Part shown: piece after piece, positions 49,445 through 58,726 of the stretch | Layout: each line of letters opens with the position of its first letter | Position numbering within the stretch: the stretch's first letter is position 1 | Source of the DNA: Pseudomonas putida | GTDB taxonomy: Bacteria > Pseudomonadota > Gammaproteobacteria > Pseudomonadales > Pseudomonadaceae | Assembly: GCF_002025705.1 (NCBI RefSeq) | Contig: NZ_CP018846.1 | Location: forward strand, 1,045,501 to 1,109,500 | DNA: 64,000 nt | Direction: 5' to 3' | Program-made: the position numbers and the translations under genes | The notes under the pieces: model-generated | Databases searched by the model: none | Seen by the model: only the letters and a program-made list of their open reading frames with translations | Told to the model about the DNA's origin: nothing

Positions 49445-50734
49445 TCAAGGCAGCTCGCGGCTCCGGTAGAACGCCGACAGCACCTTCACCAGATGCGCCA
49501 GGTCATGGCTGCCACACAGCTCACGGATCGAATGCATGGCAAAGGTCGGCAAGCCGATATCCACCGTACGCACGCCAAGATGGCTGGCCGTGATCGGCCC
49601 GATGGTCGAACCACAACCCATGTCGCTGCGTACCACGAAACTCTGCACCGGCACTTCCTCGGCCATGCACAGGTGGCGGAAGAACCCGGCGGTTTCGCTG
49701 TTGGTGGCGTAGCGCTGGTTGTTGTTGACCTTGATCACCGGCCCGGCGTTGAGCTTGGGGCCGTGGTTGCCGTCGTGCTTGTCGGCGTAGTTGGGGTGCA
49801 CGCCGTGGGCGTTGTCGGCCGAGACCATCAGCGAGCGCTGGATGGTACGCACGTAGGCGTCGCCGTCCGGCAGCAGGCGCTGCAGGGTCTGTTCGAGCAT
49901 CGGGCCGTCGGCACCGCAGGCCGAGCAGCTGCCGACTTCTTCATGGTCGTTGCACACCAGCACGCAGGTTTCGTCGCTGTCGGCGGCCAGCAGCGCCTGC
50001 AGGCCGGCATAGCACGACAGCAGGTTGTCCAGGCGGGCGCCGGCGATGAAGTCACCATTGAGGCCGATCAGCGCAGCGTCCTGGGTATCGTAGAAGCTCA
50101 GCTCGTAATCCAGCACCACATCGGCGTTGAGGTCGTGCTCGCGGGCCAACTGCTCGGTGAGCACGGCGCGGAAGTCGATGCGCTCGTCACCGGCCACCTG
50201 AGCCAGAATGGGTGGCAGTTCGTTCTGTGGGTTGATCTGCCAGCCTTCGTTGGCGGTACGGTTCAGGTGGATGGCCAGGTTGGGAATGATCGCGATCGGC
50301 AGCTTGAAGTCGATCAGCTGGCTCTCGACCTTGCCGTCACGGCGGAAGGTGACCCGCCCGGCCAGCGACAGGTCGCGGTCGAACCACGGCGCAAGCAGCG
50401 CGCCGCCATACACTTCCACGCCCAGCTGCAGGAAGCCCTGGCGCTGCAGTTCGGGCTGCGGCTTGACCCGCAGGCACGGGCTGTCGGTGTGCGCACCGAC
50501 CATGCGGATGCCGTTCAGCAGCGGCGGCTGCTTGCCCAGCTTGATGGCGATGATCGAGGAGTCGTTGCGGGTAACGTAGTAGCGGCCACCCGGCACCGTG
50601 GCCCAGCTGTCACGCTCGTCCAGGCGCTGGTAGCCGGCCGCCTCCAGGCGCTGGGCCAGGCTGGCGGTGGCATGGAAGGGCGTCGGGGAGGCCTTGAGGA
50701 ATTCAATCAGGCCGGTATTCAGTGCTTCGCGCAT
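49445..50734 (-). CDS. apeB: M18-family aminopeptidase
   Basis: A 429-residue zinc aminopeptidase that forms large oligomers and removes N-terminal acidic residues. Metal and catalytic blocks are in order: [11 protein letters not shown] (about 80), [33 protein letters not shown] (about 260), [12 protein letters not shown] (about 305) and the C-terminal [12 protein letters not shown] (about 375). Length and motifs match bacterial ApeB fully. It is cytoplasmic. It is flanked on both sides by REP pairs. Confidence 0.95.
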   Translation of the reverse strand: MREALNTGLIEFLKASPTPFHATASLAQRLEAAGYQRLDERDSWATVPGGRYYVTRNDSSIIAIKLGKQPPLLNGIRMVGAHTDSPCLRVKPQPELQRQGFLQLGVEVYGGALLAPWFDRDLSLAGRVTFRRDGKVESQLIDFKLPIAIIPNLAIHLNRTANEGWQINPQNELPPILAQVAGDERIDFRAVLTEQLAREHDLNADVVLDYELSFYDTQDAALIGLNGDFIAGARLDNLLSCYAGLQALLAADSDETCVLVCNDHEEVGSCSACGADGPMLEQTLQRLLPDGDAYVRTIQRSLMVSADNAHGVHPNYADKHDGNHGPKLNAGPVIKVNNNQRYATNSETAGFFRHLCMAEEVPVQSFVVRSDMGCGSTIGPITASHLGVRTVDIGLPTFAMHSIRELCGSHDLAHLVKVLSAFYRSRELP

Positions 50735-50791
50735 AACTCACTCCAGACAGCAGTGGCGCGAGTTTAGCCTATTGAGTCGACAATTTGTGTC

Positions 50792-50871
50792 AGCCTCTTC
50801 GCGGCTAAAGCCGCTCCTGCAGGTATTGCACAGCACCTGTAGGAGCGGCTTCAGCCGCGAAGAGGCCGGTA
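50792..50871. repeat. Inverted REP pair, GCTTTAGCCGCG class
   Basis: GCCTCTTCGCGGCTAAAGCC and GCTCCTGCAGG on the left; CCTGTAGGAGCGGCTTCAGC and CGCGAAGAGGCCGG on the right. Confidence 0.92.
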
Positions 50872-50885
50872 CAGGCCCAGCAAGA

Positions 50886-51521
50886 TCAGAACGGGGCAGG
50901 GCACTCGAACTTCAAGCGCTCGCCGCTGACCGGGTGGGTGAAGCTCAGCATCGAGGCATGCAGGCACAGCCGCTCATGGGCCGCCAGCGCCTGCGGGTTG
51001 GCATACAGGCGGTCACCCAGTAGAGGATGGCCGATCGACAGCATGTGCACGCGCAACTGGTGCGAGCGGCCGGTGATCGGCGTCAGCTCGACCCGGCAGT
51101 GATCCCCGCAACGCTCGACGATGCGCCAGAAGGTCAGGGCGTGCTTGCCCTGTTCATGGTCCACCACGTGCCGCGGTTTGGTGGGGGGGTCGTAGCGCAG
51201 CGGCAGGTCGATGCTGCCGCTGTCCAGCGCCGGTTGGCCCCAGCACAGCGCGGTGTAGGCTTTTTCGGTTTCGCGGTCGTGGAACTGGCGCGACAGCTCG
51301 CGGTGGCTGTCGGCATCGCGGGCCAGCAAGATGATGCCGGAGGTTTCCCAGTCCAGGCGGTGCACGATCAGCGCATCCGGGTAGCCGTTTTCCTGCAGGC
51401 GGGTGATCAGGCAGTCCTTGTTGTCCTCGGCACGGCCGGGTACCGACAGCAGCAGGGTCGGCTTGTTGATCACCAGGATGGCGGCGTCTTCATGGAGGAT
51501 CTGGATGTTGGACAGCGGCAT
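50886..51521 (-). CDS. rluA: RluA-family RNA pseudouridine synthase
   Basis: A 211-residue enzyme that converts uridine to pseudouridine in 23S rRNA (and tRNA in RluA). The catalytic Asp57 is in VHRLDWETSGIILLA, and the family motif GRSHQLRVHMLSIGHPLLGDRLY is near residues 155-177. No S4 domain is present, and the short length favours RluA over RluC or RluD. The ATG at 51521 begins MPLSNIQILHED; the open frame upstream runs through REP sequence. It lies between REP pairs, apart from the min genes. Confidence 0.9.
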   Translation of the reverse strand: MPLSNIQILHEDAAILVINKPTLLLSVPGRAEDNKDCLITRLQENGYPDALIVHRLDWETSGIILLARDADSHRELSRQFHDRETEKAYTALCWGQPALDSGSIDLPLRYDPPTKPRHVVDHEQGKHALTFWRIVERCGDHCRVELTPITGRSHQLRVHMLSIGHPLLGDRLYANPQALAAHERLCLHASMLSFTHPVSGERLKFECPAPF

Positions 51522-51555
51522 TGCGGAGTCTCTGTAAAAAATGGGGAAAGCATTG

Positions 51556-51655
51556 GGGCCGCCGTGCGGCCCTTCGCGGGCAAGCCCGCTCCCACAGGTT
51601 ATGTGCTGCACCTGTGGGAGCGGGCTTGCCCGCGAAGGGCTGCACGGCAGCCCCA
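51556..51655. repeat. Inverted REP pair, GGGCTTGCCCGCGAAGGG class
   Basis: The arms are almost perfectly symmetrical: CCTTCGCGGGCAAGCCCGCT and CCCACAGGT on the left, ACCTGTGGGAGCGGGCTTGC and CCGCGAAGGG on the right, bounded by GGGCCGCCGTGCGGCC and GGGCTGCACGGCAGCCCC. It separates rluA from minE. Confidence 0.92.
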
Positions 51656-51668
51656 GCTTTCAGCCGGA

Positions 51669-51923
51669 TCAGCGATCAGGCAAGGTGATGTTCAGCTCCA
51701 GAATCGAGCAGCTGCCCTGGTTTTCCAGCTCGATGTGCACATCATCGTTGCCGATGTTCACATACTTGCGGATCACTTCCAGCAGTTCTTTCTGCAGCGC
51801 CGGCAGGTAGTCCGGTTCGCTGCGCTGGCCGCGCTCATGCGCCACGATGATCTGTAGACGCTCTTTCGCTACCGACGCGCTGGTCTGTTTCTGTCTGCCA
51901 CGAAAGAAGTCAAAAAGGTTCAT
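51669..51923 (-). CDS. minE: Cell division topological specificity factor MinE
   Basis: An 84-residue MinE that stimulates MinD ATPase and restricts MinCD from midcell. The N-terminal amphipathic membrane-targeting helix is [12 protein letters not shown]. The MinD-contact segment is [17 protein letters not shown], and the topological domain contains [11 protein letters not shown]. The start is three bases after the minD stop, so the two are in one transcript. Confidence 0.97.
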   Translation of the reverse strand: MNLFDFFRGRQKQTSASVAKERLQIIVAHERGQRSEPDYLPALQKELLEVIRKYVNIGNDDVHIELENQGSCSILELNITLPDR

Positions 51924-51926
51924 GGT

Positions 51927-52739
51927 TTACTTGCCTCCAAACAGGCGCGCGAAGAATCCTTGCTTCGGCACTTCGATGAAACGCAGGGGTTTCTCTTTGC
52001 CCAGGAGGCGGTCGACAGTGTCGCTGTACGCCTGGCCGGCATCGCTCTGGTCGTCGAGGATGACCGGGATACCCTGGTTGGAGGCCTTGAGCACGGCCTG
52101 CGACTCGGGGATCACGCCCTTGAGCTTGATCGCCAGGATTTCTTCGACGTCGGCGATGCTGAGCATTTCACCCTTCTCGACGCGCTCCGGGTGATAGCGG
52201 GTGATCAGCAGGTGTTCCTTGATCGGCTCTTCGCCGTTCTCGGAGCGGCGCGATTTGCTCGACAGGATGCCCAGCATGCGGTCCGAGTCACGTACCGAAG
52301 ACACTTCAGGGTTGGTCACGACAATGGCTTCGTCGGCGAAGTACATCGCCAGGTGCGCGCCTTTCTCGATACCGGCCGGCGAGTCGCAGATGACGTAATC
52401 GAACTGTTCTTTCAGCTCCATCAGCACCTTTTCCACGCCTTCCTGGGTCAGCGCGTCCTTGTCGCGGGTCTGGCTGGCAGCCAGCACGAACAGGTTTTCG
52501 AGGCGCTTGTCCTTGATCAGGGCCTGCTGCAGGTTGGCTTCGCCGTTGACCACGTTGACGAAGTCGTACACCACGCGGCGCTCGCAGCCCATGATCAGGT
52601 CGAGGTTACGCAGGCCCACGTCGAAGTCGACGATGACAGTCTTGTGGCCGCGCAGTGCGAGGCCGGTGCCGATGGCGGCGCTGGTGGTGGTCTTGCCCAC
52701 ACCCCCTTTGCCGGAAGTAACGACGAGAATCTTGGCCAA
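51927..52739 (-). CDS. minD: Septum site-determining ATPase MinD
   Basis: A 270-residue deviant-Walker ATPase that recruits MinC to the membrane. The motif GKGGVGKTT is at about residues 10-18, VDFDVGLRNLDL at about 37-48, and the switch II region contains DYVICDSPAGIEKG. The C-terminal amphipathic membrane helix includes LRFIEVPKQGFFARLFGGK. The reading frame starts with TTG at 52739 (TTG GCC AAG ATT), preceded by AGGGGTG; no in-frame ATG gives the conserved MAKILVV start. A 14-bp palindrome lies between minC and minD. Confidence 0.97.
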   Translation of the reverse strand: MAKILVVTSGKGGVGKTTTSAAIGTGLALRGHKTVIVDFDVGLRNLDLIMGCERRVVYDFVNVVNGEANLQQALIKDKRLENLFVLAASQTRDKDALTQEGVEKVLMELKEQFDYVICDSPAGIEKGAHLAMYFADEAIVVTNPEVSSVRDSDRMLGILSSKSRRSENGEEPIKEHLLITRYHPERVEKGEMLSIADVEEILAIKLKGVIPESQAVLKASNQGIPVILDDQSDAGQAYSDTVDRLLGKEKPLRFIEVPKQGFFARLFGGK

Positions 52740-52762
52740 GGTGTTTCACCCCTAAATAAGTC

Positions 52763-52776
52763 GGGACACGTGTCCC
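52763..52776. promoter_or_regulatory. Palindrome GGGACACGTGTCCC between minC and minD
   Basis: A perfect 14-bp palindrome in the 99-base minC-minD gap, 24 bases before the minD start. With no loop bases it is a better DNA-binding site than an RNA hairpin. Its binding protein is unknown. It could set minDE expression apart from minC. Confidence 0.55.
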
Positions 52777-52838
52777 AGCAAAATGCAAAAAACGGCAACA
52801 GGTAAAAAAGTTGCTCTAAAAATGACGGCAAGTATCCG

Positions 52839-53609
52839 TTAAAGACGGGTGATGTTCAACACGTCACCGGACAGGCTGACTTGCACGCCGGCGCCCCACA
52901 GCGGGTCGCGGCGCAGGTCTTCGCACACCTTGTACTGGCCGGCGATCGAGACCATTTCGGCGGTCATCTGCTGGCAGAAGATACGCGCCTTGGTATTGCC
53001 CTTGATCCCGGCCAGGGCGCGGCCGCGCATGGCGCCGTACACATGGATGTTGCCATCGGCGAGAAGTTCCGCGCCCGGGCTGACCGAGGCGGTGACGATC
53101 AGGTCGCCACCCTGGGCGTAGATCTGCTGGCCGCCACGCACGGGCGAAGTGATGATGCGGGTCGGGCGCACCTCTTGCACAGGCTCCGGGGTTGGCGCCG
53201 GAGCCGGGGCCGGGGCGGGCTCGGCCTTCTTCACCTCGGGCTCGGGCTCCAGCGGCCGTTCGCGGGCGCCGGATGGCGGCAGCACCGGCAGGTCGATGGC
53301 GATCGCCGCAGCGATGTCCTCGATGCGGTTGGCGCGGATCGCCAAGGTTCGCAGGCCATGGTGGCGGCAAATACGCATCAGCCCGGGCAGGTCGATTGCC
53401 CCTTCGTCGGCCGGCAGCTTGTCCAGCGCCAGCACCAGCGGCGTGTTGCTGAAGAAATTGGGGGCCTGGGCCACTTTCGCCGCCAGCTGGCGGTCGAGGG
53501 CTTCCAGGTCGTTGCGCCCCAGTTCCAGCACAGTGATGGCGAGCATGCTGCCCTTGAGCTGGAACACGGAGGCGGTGTCGGGTGTGTGGTTTGGGCTCAT
53601 GGTCTGCAT
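52839..53609 (-). CDS. minC: Septum site-determining protein MinC
   Basis: A 256-residue FtsZ-polymerisation inhibitor. The N-terminal domain (about 1-105) precedes a Pro/Ala/Glu-rich linker (about 120-150). The C-terminal beta-helix domain has [43 protein letters not shown] and [17 protein letters not shown]. The start may be the ATG at 53609 (MQTMSPN) or the one at 53600; neither has a clear ribosome-binding site. It is the first gene of minCDE and is divergent from the lpxL-like gene. Confidence 0.95.
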   Translation of the reverse strand: MQTMSPNHTPDTASVFQLKGSMLAITVLELGRNDLEALDRQLAAKVAQAPNFFSNTPLVLALDKLPADEGAIDLPGLMRICRHHGLRTLAIRANRIEDIAAAIAIDLPVLPPSGARERPLEPEPEVKKAEPAPAPAPAPTPEPVQEVRPTRIITSPVRGGQQIYAQGGDLIVTASVSPGAELLADGNIHVYGAMRGRALAGIKGNTKARIFCQQMTAEMVSIAGQYKVCEDLRRDPLWGAGVQVSLSGDVLNITRL

Positions 53610-53720
53610 AGACGGCTTGTTGCGAAAAAAGTGCCCTGACTTATAACGATAAGACCGGTTGGCCGCAACCGGTGCCGATCCGATGTAGAATGCTCGGTCT
53701 TTGTCTTGCCGGAAGCTTCA

Positions 53721-54656
53721 ATGGAACGCCCGCGTTTTCGACCCTACTTCCTCCACCCGCGATTCTGGGGCCTGTGGCTTGGTCTGGGCCTGCTGTGGCT
53801 GGTGGTGCAGTTGCCTTACCGTGCCCTGCTGTGGCTCGGCAGTGCCTTGGGCGCGCTGATGTACCGAGTGGCCGGCGAGCGCCGGCGTATTGCCGCGCGC
53901 AACCTCGAACTGTGCTTCCCGGAGCTGTCCGACGACGAACGGCGGCGCCTGCTCAAGGCCAACTTCGCTTCCACAGGTATCGCCTTCTTCGAAATGGCCA
54001 TGAGCTGGTGGTGGCCAAAGGCCCGCCTGGCGCGCCTGGCCCACATCGAAGGCCTCGAACACCTGCAGGCTGCGCAGCAGGCCGGGCAGGGCGCCATTCT
54101 GATGGCGGTGCACTTCACCACCCTGGAAATCGGCGCCGCGCTGCTTGGTCAGGCCCATACCATCGACGGCATGTACCGCGAGCACGGCAATCCGCTGTTC
54201 GACTTCATCCAGCGCAGTGGCCGTGAGCGGCATAACCTCGATTCGCTGGCGGTGGAGCGTGATGATGTACGTGGCATGCTCAAGCTGCTGCGCTCGGGCC
54301 GGGCGATCTGGTACGCACCAGACCAGGACTACGGCGCCAAGCAGAGCATCTTCGTGCCGTTGTTCGGAATTCCGGCGGCCACGGTCACCGCGACCACCAA
54401 GTTCGCCCGCCTGGGCAAGGCGCAGGTGATTCCGTTCACCCAGAAGCGCCTGGAGGACGGAAGCGGCTATCGTCTGGTCATTCACCCGCCACTGGAGGGC
54501 TTCCCCGGTGAGAGCGAAGAGGCCGATTGCCTGCGCATCAACCAGTGGGTCGAAGGCGTGCTGCGCGAATGCCCCGAGCAGTACCTGTGGGCGCACCGGC
54601 GCTTCAAGTCGCGGCCTGAAGGTGCGCCGCGGCTGTATGACAAGAAAAAACGCTGA
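53721..54656 (+). CDS. lpxL: Lipid A lauroyl acyltransferase (LpxL/HtrB type)
   Basis: A 311-residue inner-membrane acyltransferase that adds a secondary acyl chain to lipid A. One N-terminal helix (about 15-35) is followed by the LPLAT domain. The catalytic HX4E is His131/Glu136 in AVHFTTLEIGAA, and WYAPDQDYG lies near residue 200. The ATG at 53721 opens MERPRFRPYFLHPRFWGLW, the usual N-terminus, after GGAAGC. Pseudomonads have more than one LpxL/HtrB-like gene, and which acyl chain this one adds cannot be read. Confidence 0.9.
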   Translation: MERPRFRPYFLHPRFWGLWLGLGLLWLVVQLPYRALLWLGSALGALMYRVAGERRRIAARNLELCFPELSDDERRRLLKANFASTGIAFFEMAMSWWWPKARLARLAHIEGLEHLQAAQQAGQGAILMAVHFTTLEIGAALLGQAHTIDGMYREHGNPLFDFIQRSGRERHNLDSLAVERDDVRGMLKLLRSGRAIWYAPDQDYGAKQSIFVPLFGIPAATVTATTKFARLGKAQVIPFTQKRLEDGSGYRLVIHPPLEGFPGESEEADCLRINQWVEGVLRECPEQYLWAHRRFKSRPEGAPRLYDKKKR

Positions 54657-54673
54657 ACCTTGTGTTGACTGTG

Positions 54674-54801
54674 CTGGCCCTTTCGCGGCGGTTCGACGCT
54701 TCGATGAACCTGCTCCCACAGGTCCTGCACTGCCCATGAAAGCGGTGAGGTCCCTGTGGGGGCGGGTTCATCGAAGCGTCGAACCGCCGCGAAGAGGCCA
54801 G
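54674..54801. repeat. Inverted REP pair with GGTTCGACGCTTCGA variant in both arms
   Basis: CTTTCGCGGCGGTTCGACGC and TTCGATGAACCTGCTCCCAC on the left; GTGGGGGCGGGTTCATCGAA and GCGTCGAACCGCCGCGAAGA on the right. Both arms carry the long insert that only one arm has at 16765. Confidence 0.9.
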
Positions 54802-54831
54802 GCCTGAAACAGCTGATCCAGGAAGGAATCC

Positions 54832-55980
54832 ATGGCACCACCCCCGGTAACCGGTCTGATCCTTTCTGGCGGCGGCGCCCGTGCCGCCTATCAGGTCGGC
54901 GTCCTCGCCGGCATTGCCGAGCTGCTGCCTCCCGGCGCGCACAACCCGTTCCCGGTCATCGTCGGCACTTCGGCCGGTGCCATCAACGCAGTGACCTTGG
55001 CCAGTGGCGCCACCCGCTTCAACGACGCCGTGCAGCGCCTCACCACGTTCTGGCAGAACTTTCGCAGCCATCTGGTCATCCGCAGTGACTGGCCCGGCGT
55101 GGTGCGCCAGGCCAGCCGCTTCGTCGGCCACAGCCTGCTGGGCCTGGGTGGTCAGGTGCCGGTGGCCTTGCTCGACAGCAGACCCTTGCGGGGGCTGTTG
55201 GCCTCGCACCTGGACCTGGATGGCATCGGCCACGCCATCGCCGCCGAGCAGCTAAGGGCAGTCGCCGTGACCGCATTCGGCTACGAAAGCGGCCAGGCGG
55301 TCACCTTCTACCAAGGCCGCGGCACCATTGACGCCTGGCTGCGCCACCGCCGCATCGGTGTACCTACGCCGTTGACCATCGATCACCTGCTGGCCAGCGC
55401 CGCGATCCCGTTGCTGTTTGCACCGGTGCGCCTGGGCGACGAGTACTACGGCGACGGTGCGGTGCGCCAGTCGGCACCCATCAGCCCGGCCCTGCACCTG
55501 GGTGCCAGCCGGGTGCTGGTGGTCGGGGTCAGTGGCAACCCGCAGCGCCCGGCGGCGCCGATGACAGTGCAGCGCATGTTCAGTGGCCAGCAGCCGAGCC
55601 TGGCGCAGATCGGCGCGCACATGCTCAACAGCACCTTCATCGACAGCCTCGAAGACGACATCGAACTGCTGCAACGGCTCAACCACCTCAGCCGGCTGTT
55701 GCCAGCGCACCTGGATGCACGAGGCCTTGGGCTGGCACCGATCGAAGTGCTGGTGGTGGCTCCAAGCCAACCGCTGGATGAGATTGCAGCGCGCCACCGG
55801 CGCGAGCTGCCGGCGGCGCTGCGCCTGTTCCTGCGTGGCCCGGGCGCGACCCGGACCAGTGGGGCGGGGGTGTTGAGCTATCTGCTGTTCGAGGCCAGTT
55901 ATTGCAGCGAGCTGATCGAACTGGGGCGGCGCGATGCCTTGGCCAAGAAGCGCGAACTGTGCCAGTTCCTGGGCATTTGA
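54832..55980 (+). CDS. Patatin-like phospholipase
   Basis: A 382-residue lipid hydrolase with a Ser-Asp dyad. The oxyanion glycine motif SGGGARAAYQVG (about 12-23), the nucleophile Ser47 in GTSAG and Asp208 in DGAVRQSAP are all present. The C-terminal part is helical. Class relatives with this short architecture are cytoplasmic or membrane-associated, and no signal peptide is seen. It lies after lpxL and a REP pair. A role in phospholipid turnover is likely; the substrate is unknown. Confidence 0.9.
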   Translation: MAPPPVTGLILSGGGARAAYQVGVLAGIAELLPPGAHNPFPVIVGTSAGAINAVTLASGATRFNDAVQRLTTFWQNFRSHLVIRSDWPGVVRQASRFVGHSLLGLGGQVPVALLDSRPLRGLLASHLDLDGIGHAIAAEQLRAVAVTAFGYESGQAVTFYQGRGTIDAWLRHRRIGVPTPLTIDHLLASAAIPLLFAPVRLGDEYYGDGAVRQSAPISPALHLGASRVLVVGVSGNPQRPAAPMTVQRMFSGQQPSLAQIGAHMLNSTFIDSLEDDIELLQRLNHLSRLLPAHLDARGLGLAPIEVLVVAPSQPLDEIAARHRRELPAALRLFLRGPGATRTSGAGVLSYLLFEASYCSELIELGRRDALAKKRELCQFLGI

Positions 55981-55990
55981 TGTCGCCTGT

Positions 55991-56029
55991 CCCGGCCTCT
56001 TCGCGTCGAACCGCCGCGAAGAGGCCGGG
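55991..56029. repeat. Compact REP-derived hairpin between convergent genes
   Basis: CCCGGCCTCTTCGCG (55991-56005) pairs with CGCGAAGAGGCCGGG (56015-56029). The REP cores with GGGAGCGGG are missing, leaving only the outer stem. It fills the 54-base gap between the convergent patatin and mlaA-like genes and probably serves as a bidirectional terminator. Confidence 0.8.
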
Positions 56030-56034
56030 CCTGC

Positions 56035-56865
56035 TTACTCGGCGATCTGCAGCTTGCGCGCCTGGGTATACACATACCGCACTTTCTCGTACTCGAACGG
56101 CGAGTTGAGCTGCCCATAGCGGAATTTGGTGGTGTAGCGCTTGTCCACCACGCGCAAGGCGAAGATCTCCGGGTGATTCTCGCTGGCCTCGGCCACGTTC
56201 AGGTAATTGACCGCCTGCTCGCCGGCATAGTCCACCACCAACCCGGTGGTATCGCGAAGGTTCGAAGGGCCGAGCACCGGCAGCATCAGGTACGGCCCCT
56301 CCGGCACGCCGTAGAAGCCCAACGTCTGGCCAAAGTCCTCGCTCTGGCGCGGAAGGCCCATGCTGGTGGCCGGGTCCCACAAGCCGCCCACACCGATGAT
56401 GGTGTTGAACATCAGCCGCGCAGTGATCTCTGCCGAGCGCTTGGCCTTGAGCTGCAGCACGCTGTTGAACAGGTTCGGCACGTCACCCAGGTTGTTGAAG
56501 AAGTTACTGACCCCGGTGCGCACGAAGCTGGGCGTGACGTACTGGTAGCCGCTGACCAGTGGCAGCAGCACCCATTGGTCGAGGCGGTAGTTGAAGTGGT
56601 AGATGCGCCGGTTCAGCGACTCCAGCGGGTCATACACGTTCAGCGCTTCCAGGGTCGAGCGTTCGAACTCACGCTGGTCGAGCCCCGGGTTGAATTTCAG
56701 TTCGCGCAGCGGGTCGAGGAAGCCGTCGGCCTCCGGTGCCAAAGGTGCAGCGCTGGTCAGTTGCGGGTCGGCTTCGACCACGCTGGCCCGTGGCGCGGTT
56801 TCCGCGGCCAGGGCATTGCCGGCGACTACTAGCAGCGCGGTGGCGAGGAGGAATTGGTTAGCCAC
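56035..56865 (-). CDS. mlaA: MlaA/VacJ-family protein
   Basis: A 276-residue protein of the Mla lipid-asymmetry system, which removes phospholipids from the outer leaflet of the outer membrane. Signatures are YDPLESLNRRIYHFNY near residue 75, FFNNLGDVPNLFNSVLQLK near 120, GVGGLWDPATSMGLPRQ and GPYLMLPVLGPSNLRD. I chose GTG 56865 (VANQFLLATALL) because it begins a signal peptide ending ALA and is preceded by GGAG. No lipobox cysteine is seen, unlike E. coli MlaA. It overlaps the end of the alpha/beta-hydrolase gene by eight bases, so the two are coupled. Confidence 0.9.
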   Translation of the reverse strand: MANQFLLATALLVVAGNALAAETAPRASVVEADPQLTSAAPLAPEADGFLDPLRELKFNPGLDQREFERSTLEALNVYDPLESLNRRIYHFNYRLDQWVLLPLVSGYQYVTPSFVRTGVSNFFNNLGDVPNLFNSVLQLKAKRSAEITARLMFNTIIGVGGLWDPATSMGLPRQSEDFGQTLGFYGVPEGPYLMLPVLGPSNLRDTTGLVVDYAGEQAVNYLNVAEASENHPEIFALRVVDKRYTTKFRYGQLNSPFEYEKVRYVYTQARKLQIAE

Positions 56866-58156
56866 GGAAGAACTCCAGCATGGCGTCGCTGTTGACGCGG
56901 TAATTGAGGTTGCCGCAATGGCCGCCATGGGGGTAAAGGGTCAGCCGATCACCAAACACCTTGCGCAGGAAGCCGATGTCGCCGGGGCCGAGGATGACGT
57001 CGTCGGCGTTGTGCATCACGGCGATCTTGTCGCTGTTGTGCAGGTAGTCTTCCAGCGCATACAGGCTGACCTGGTTGACCAGCTGCAGAATGCTGTTGCC
57101 ATCGGTGCGGGCGCGCCACATAGGGATCACCTGCTCGGTCATGTAGCAGTCGAAGTCGCATTGCAGGGCACGCTTGAAGAACGGCGTCAGGCTGCTGCCC
57201 TCGGTGATCGGGAACTTCGGCGGAATGATCAGGCCGCGGCGGTTGATCAGGTCGGAGGTGAAGGCGATGTCGGCCGCCGAGAAGCGGAACGAGGTGCCGA
57301 TGAGCATGGCCATCTGTTCGTTGGACAGGTGCTGTTTCGACTGCTGGAAGTCATACAGCAGGGCGTCGTTGAGGTCGATGTAGCCCTTGTCCTGGAAGTA
57401 GCGGGTGAGCTTCTCCAGCATCAGCTCATAGAACGTTGTGCTGCGGTCGATGCCCTTGACCTGGGTCTGCACCAGTTTGTCGAGGTTATTGATCGAGGTG
57501 TACAGGTTGACCGGGGGATTGAGCAGCAGCACGCGCTTGAAGTTGAAGCTGCGCCGGGTTTCGTCCAGGTGGCTGACGAATGCGGCGTCCAGCGCGCCCA
57601 GGCTGTAGCCGGTGAGGTAGTACTCGCTGACCGGCAGGCGCGGGTGCTGGGCACGCACGGCCTGCATCACCCGGTACATGTCTTCGGCGTCTTCCTGGCT
57701 GACCCCGGGGGTGGCAAAGCGCGAGGCGGCGCTCATGAAGTCGTAGCTGGTCGGCGACGACAGCTGCACCACGTGGAAACCGGCCTGGTAGAACAGCTTC
57801 TTGAGGTATTCGTTGATGCTGCTGGAGTAGGGCGCACCGGTACCAGCGATAAGGAAGATCAGCGGTGCTTCATGGTCCTGACGTGCCAGTCGGTACTTGA
57901 GCTTCTTCACCGCCCAGAAGTTGTCGGGCAGGGTGAACTCGCGCTCGGGGCGCAGGTTCAGGCTGTAGTCGGACTGGTCGATGTCATCGTCGCTGGGCAG
58001 GGTCGGGCGCTGCTCCGGCGGCGTGGTGGCGATGGTCGCCTCGAACGGGTTGGTCAAGGGGTAGCCGTAGCTCGCGGCGTCGATATCCCGCGCCGAAGCG
58101 GCCGCAGCCATGAGCAGGCCGCCAAGAAGGGCGGCGAGGCGCCAAGATCGAAGCAT
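56858..58156 (-). CDS. Exported alpha/beta-hydrolase-like protein
   Basis: A 432-residue protein with a signal peptide from the ATG at 58156 (MLRSWRLAALLGGLLMAAAASA). The hydrolase nucleophile elbow is GYSLGALDAAF near residue 190. A preceding strand reads APLIFLIAGTGAPYSSS, and a C-terminal VMHNADDVILGPGD then PHGGHCGNL supply the probable Asp and His. Relatives in Pseudomonas are often left as hypothetical. Its translation is coupled to the mlaA-like gene, which suggests a periplasmic lipid-related role; this is inference. Confidence 0.8.
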   Translation of the reverse strand: MLRSWRLAALLGGLLMAAAASARDIDAASYGYPLTNPFEATIATTPPEQRPTLPSDDDIDQSDYSLNLRPEREFTLPDNFWAVKKLKYRLARQDHEAPLIFLIAGTGAPYSSSINEYLKKLFYQAGFHVVQLSSPTSYDFMSAASRFATPGVSQEDAEDMYRVMQAVRAQHPRLPVSEYYLTGYSLGALDAAFVSHLDETRRSFNFKRVLLLNPPVNLYTSINNLDKLVQTQVKGIDRSTTFYELMLEKLTRYFQDKGYIDLNDALLYDFQQSKQHLSNEQMAMLIGTSFRFSAADIAFTSDLINRRGLIIPPKFPITEGSSLTPFFKRALQCDFDCYMTEQVIPMWRARTDGNSILQLVNQVSLYALEDYLHNSDKIAVMHNADDVILGPGDIGFLRKVFGDRLTLYPHGGHCGNLNYRVNSDAMLEFFRG

Positions 58157-58345
58157 GTATTCCCCCAGAAGGTTCAAGGTCGTGCAGTACGCAGGCTAGG
58201 ACCACGGTTGCCTTGGCAAAGTTGCCAAGTGCGGGGGCCTTTGGTGTGCTTGTTATCTGCAACATAGCTGCAGGGTTGGGATTTTGCCTTAGAACTGTGC
58301 TTGGGTGATCATGGATGATTTCGATTACCGCTATTGGAGAATGGG

Positions 58346-58711
58346 ATGTCTCGATCGCTGCCAGCCGCTCTACTGCTGATGTTTCTGGCGCTCTGGCTCG
58401 CTGCCAGTTATGGCGTGCGCTATGGGTTGATGGAGGATGGACAGTGGGTCGGGTTGTGCACGGTGCCAGGCGACCACTGGCAGTGCCAGGTGCGCGCGCT
58501 GCTTGGGTTGGGCATTCACTTCCAGCTAATGGCCTGGGCCGGGTTGGTGTTGGCCTTGCTCGCGCAGCTGGTTACCGGGCGCGTCGGGTGGTGGCTGGCG
58601 GTGCTGGCGCTGGTGTTCGGCATTCCCGCACTGGTGCTGTATACCGCCAGCATTGCGGTGTTCGTGGTGGTGCTGGCGGGGTTGCGGCTGGTGCGGCATA
58701 CCGTTGCCTGA
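58346..58711 (+). CDS. Hypothetical four-helix membrane protein
   Basis: A 121-residue protein with about three to four hydrophobic helices (about 5-25, 52-75, 79-100, 101-116) and a short periplasmic-looking loop with two cysteines (LCTVPGDHWQCQVRA). GGAGAATGGG precedes the ATG at 58346. I recognise no family. It is divergent from the alpha/beta-hydrolase gene and convergent with the GH17 gene. Confidence 0.7.
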   Translation: MSRSLPAALLLMFLALWLAASYGVRYGLMEDGQWVGLCTVPGDHWQCQVRALLGLGIHFQLMAWAGLVLALLAQLVTGRVGWWLAVLALVFGIPALVLYTASIAVFVVVLAGLRLVRHTVA

Positions 58712-58726
58712 AGACATGCACAATCT

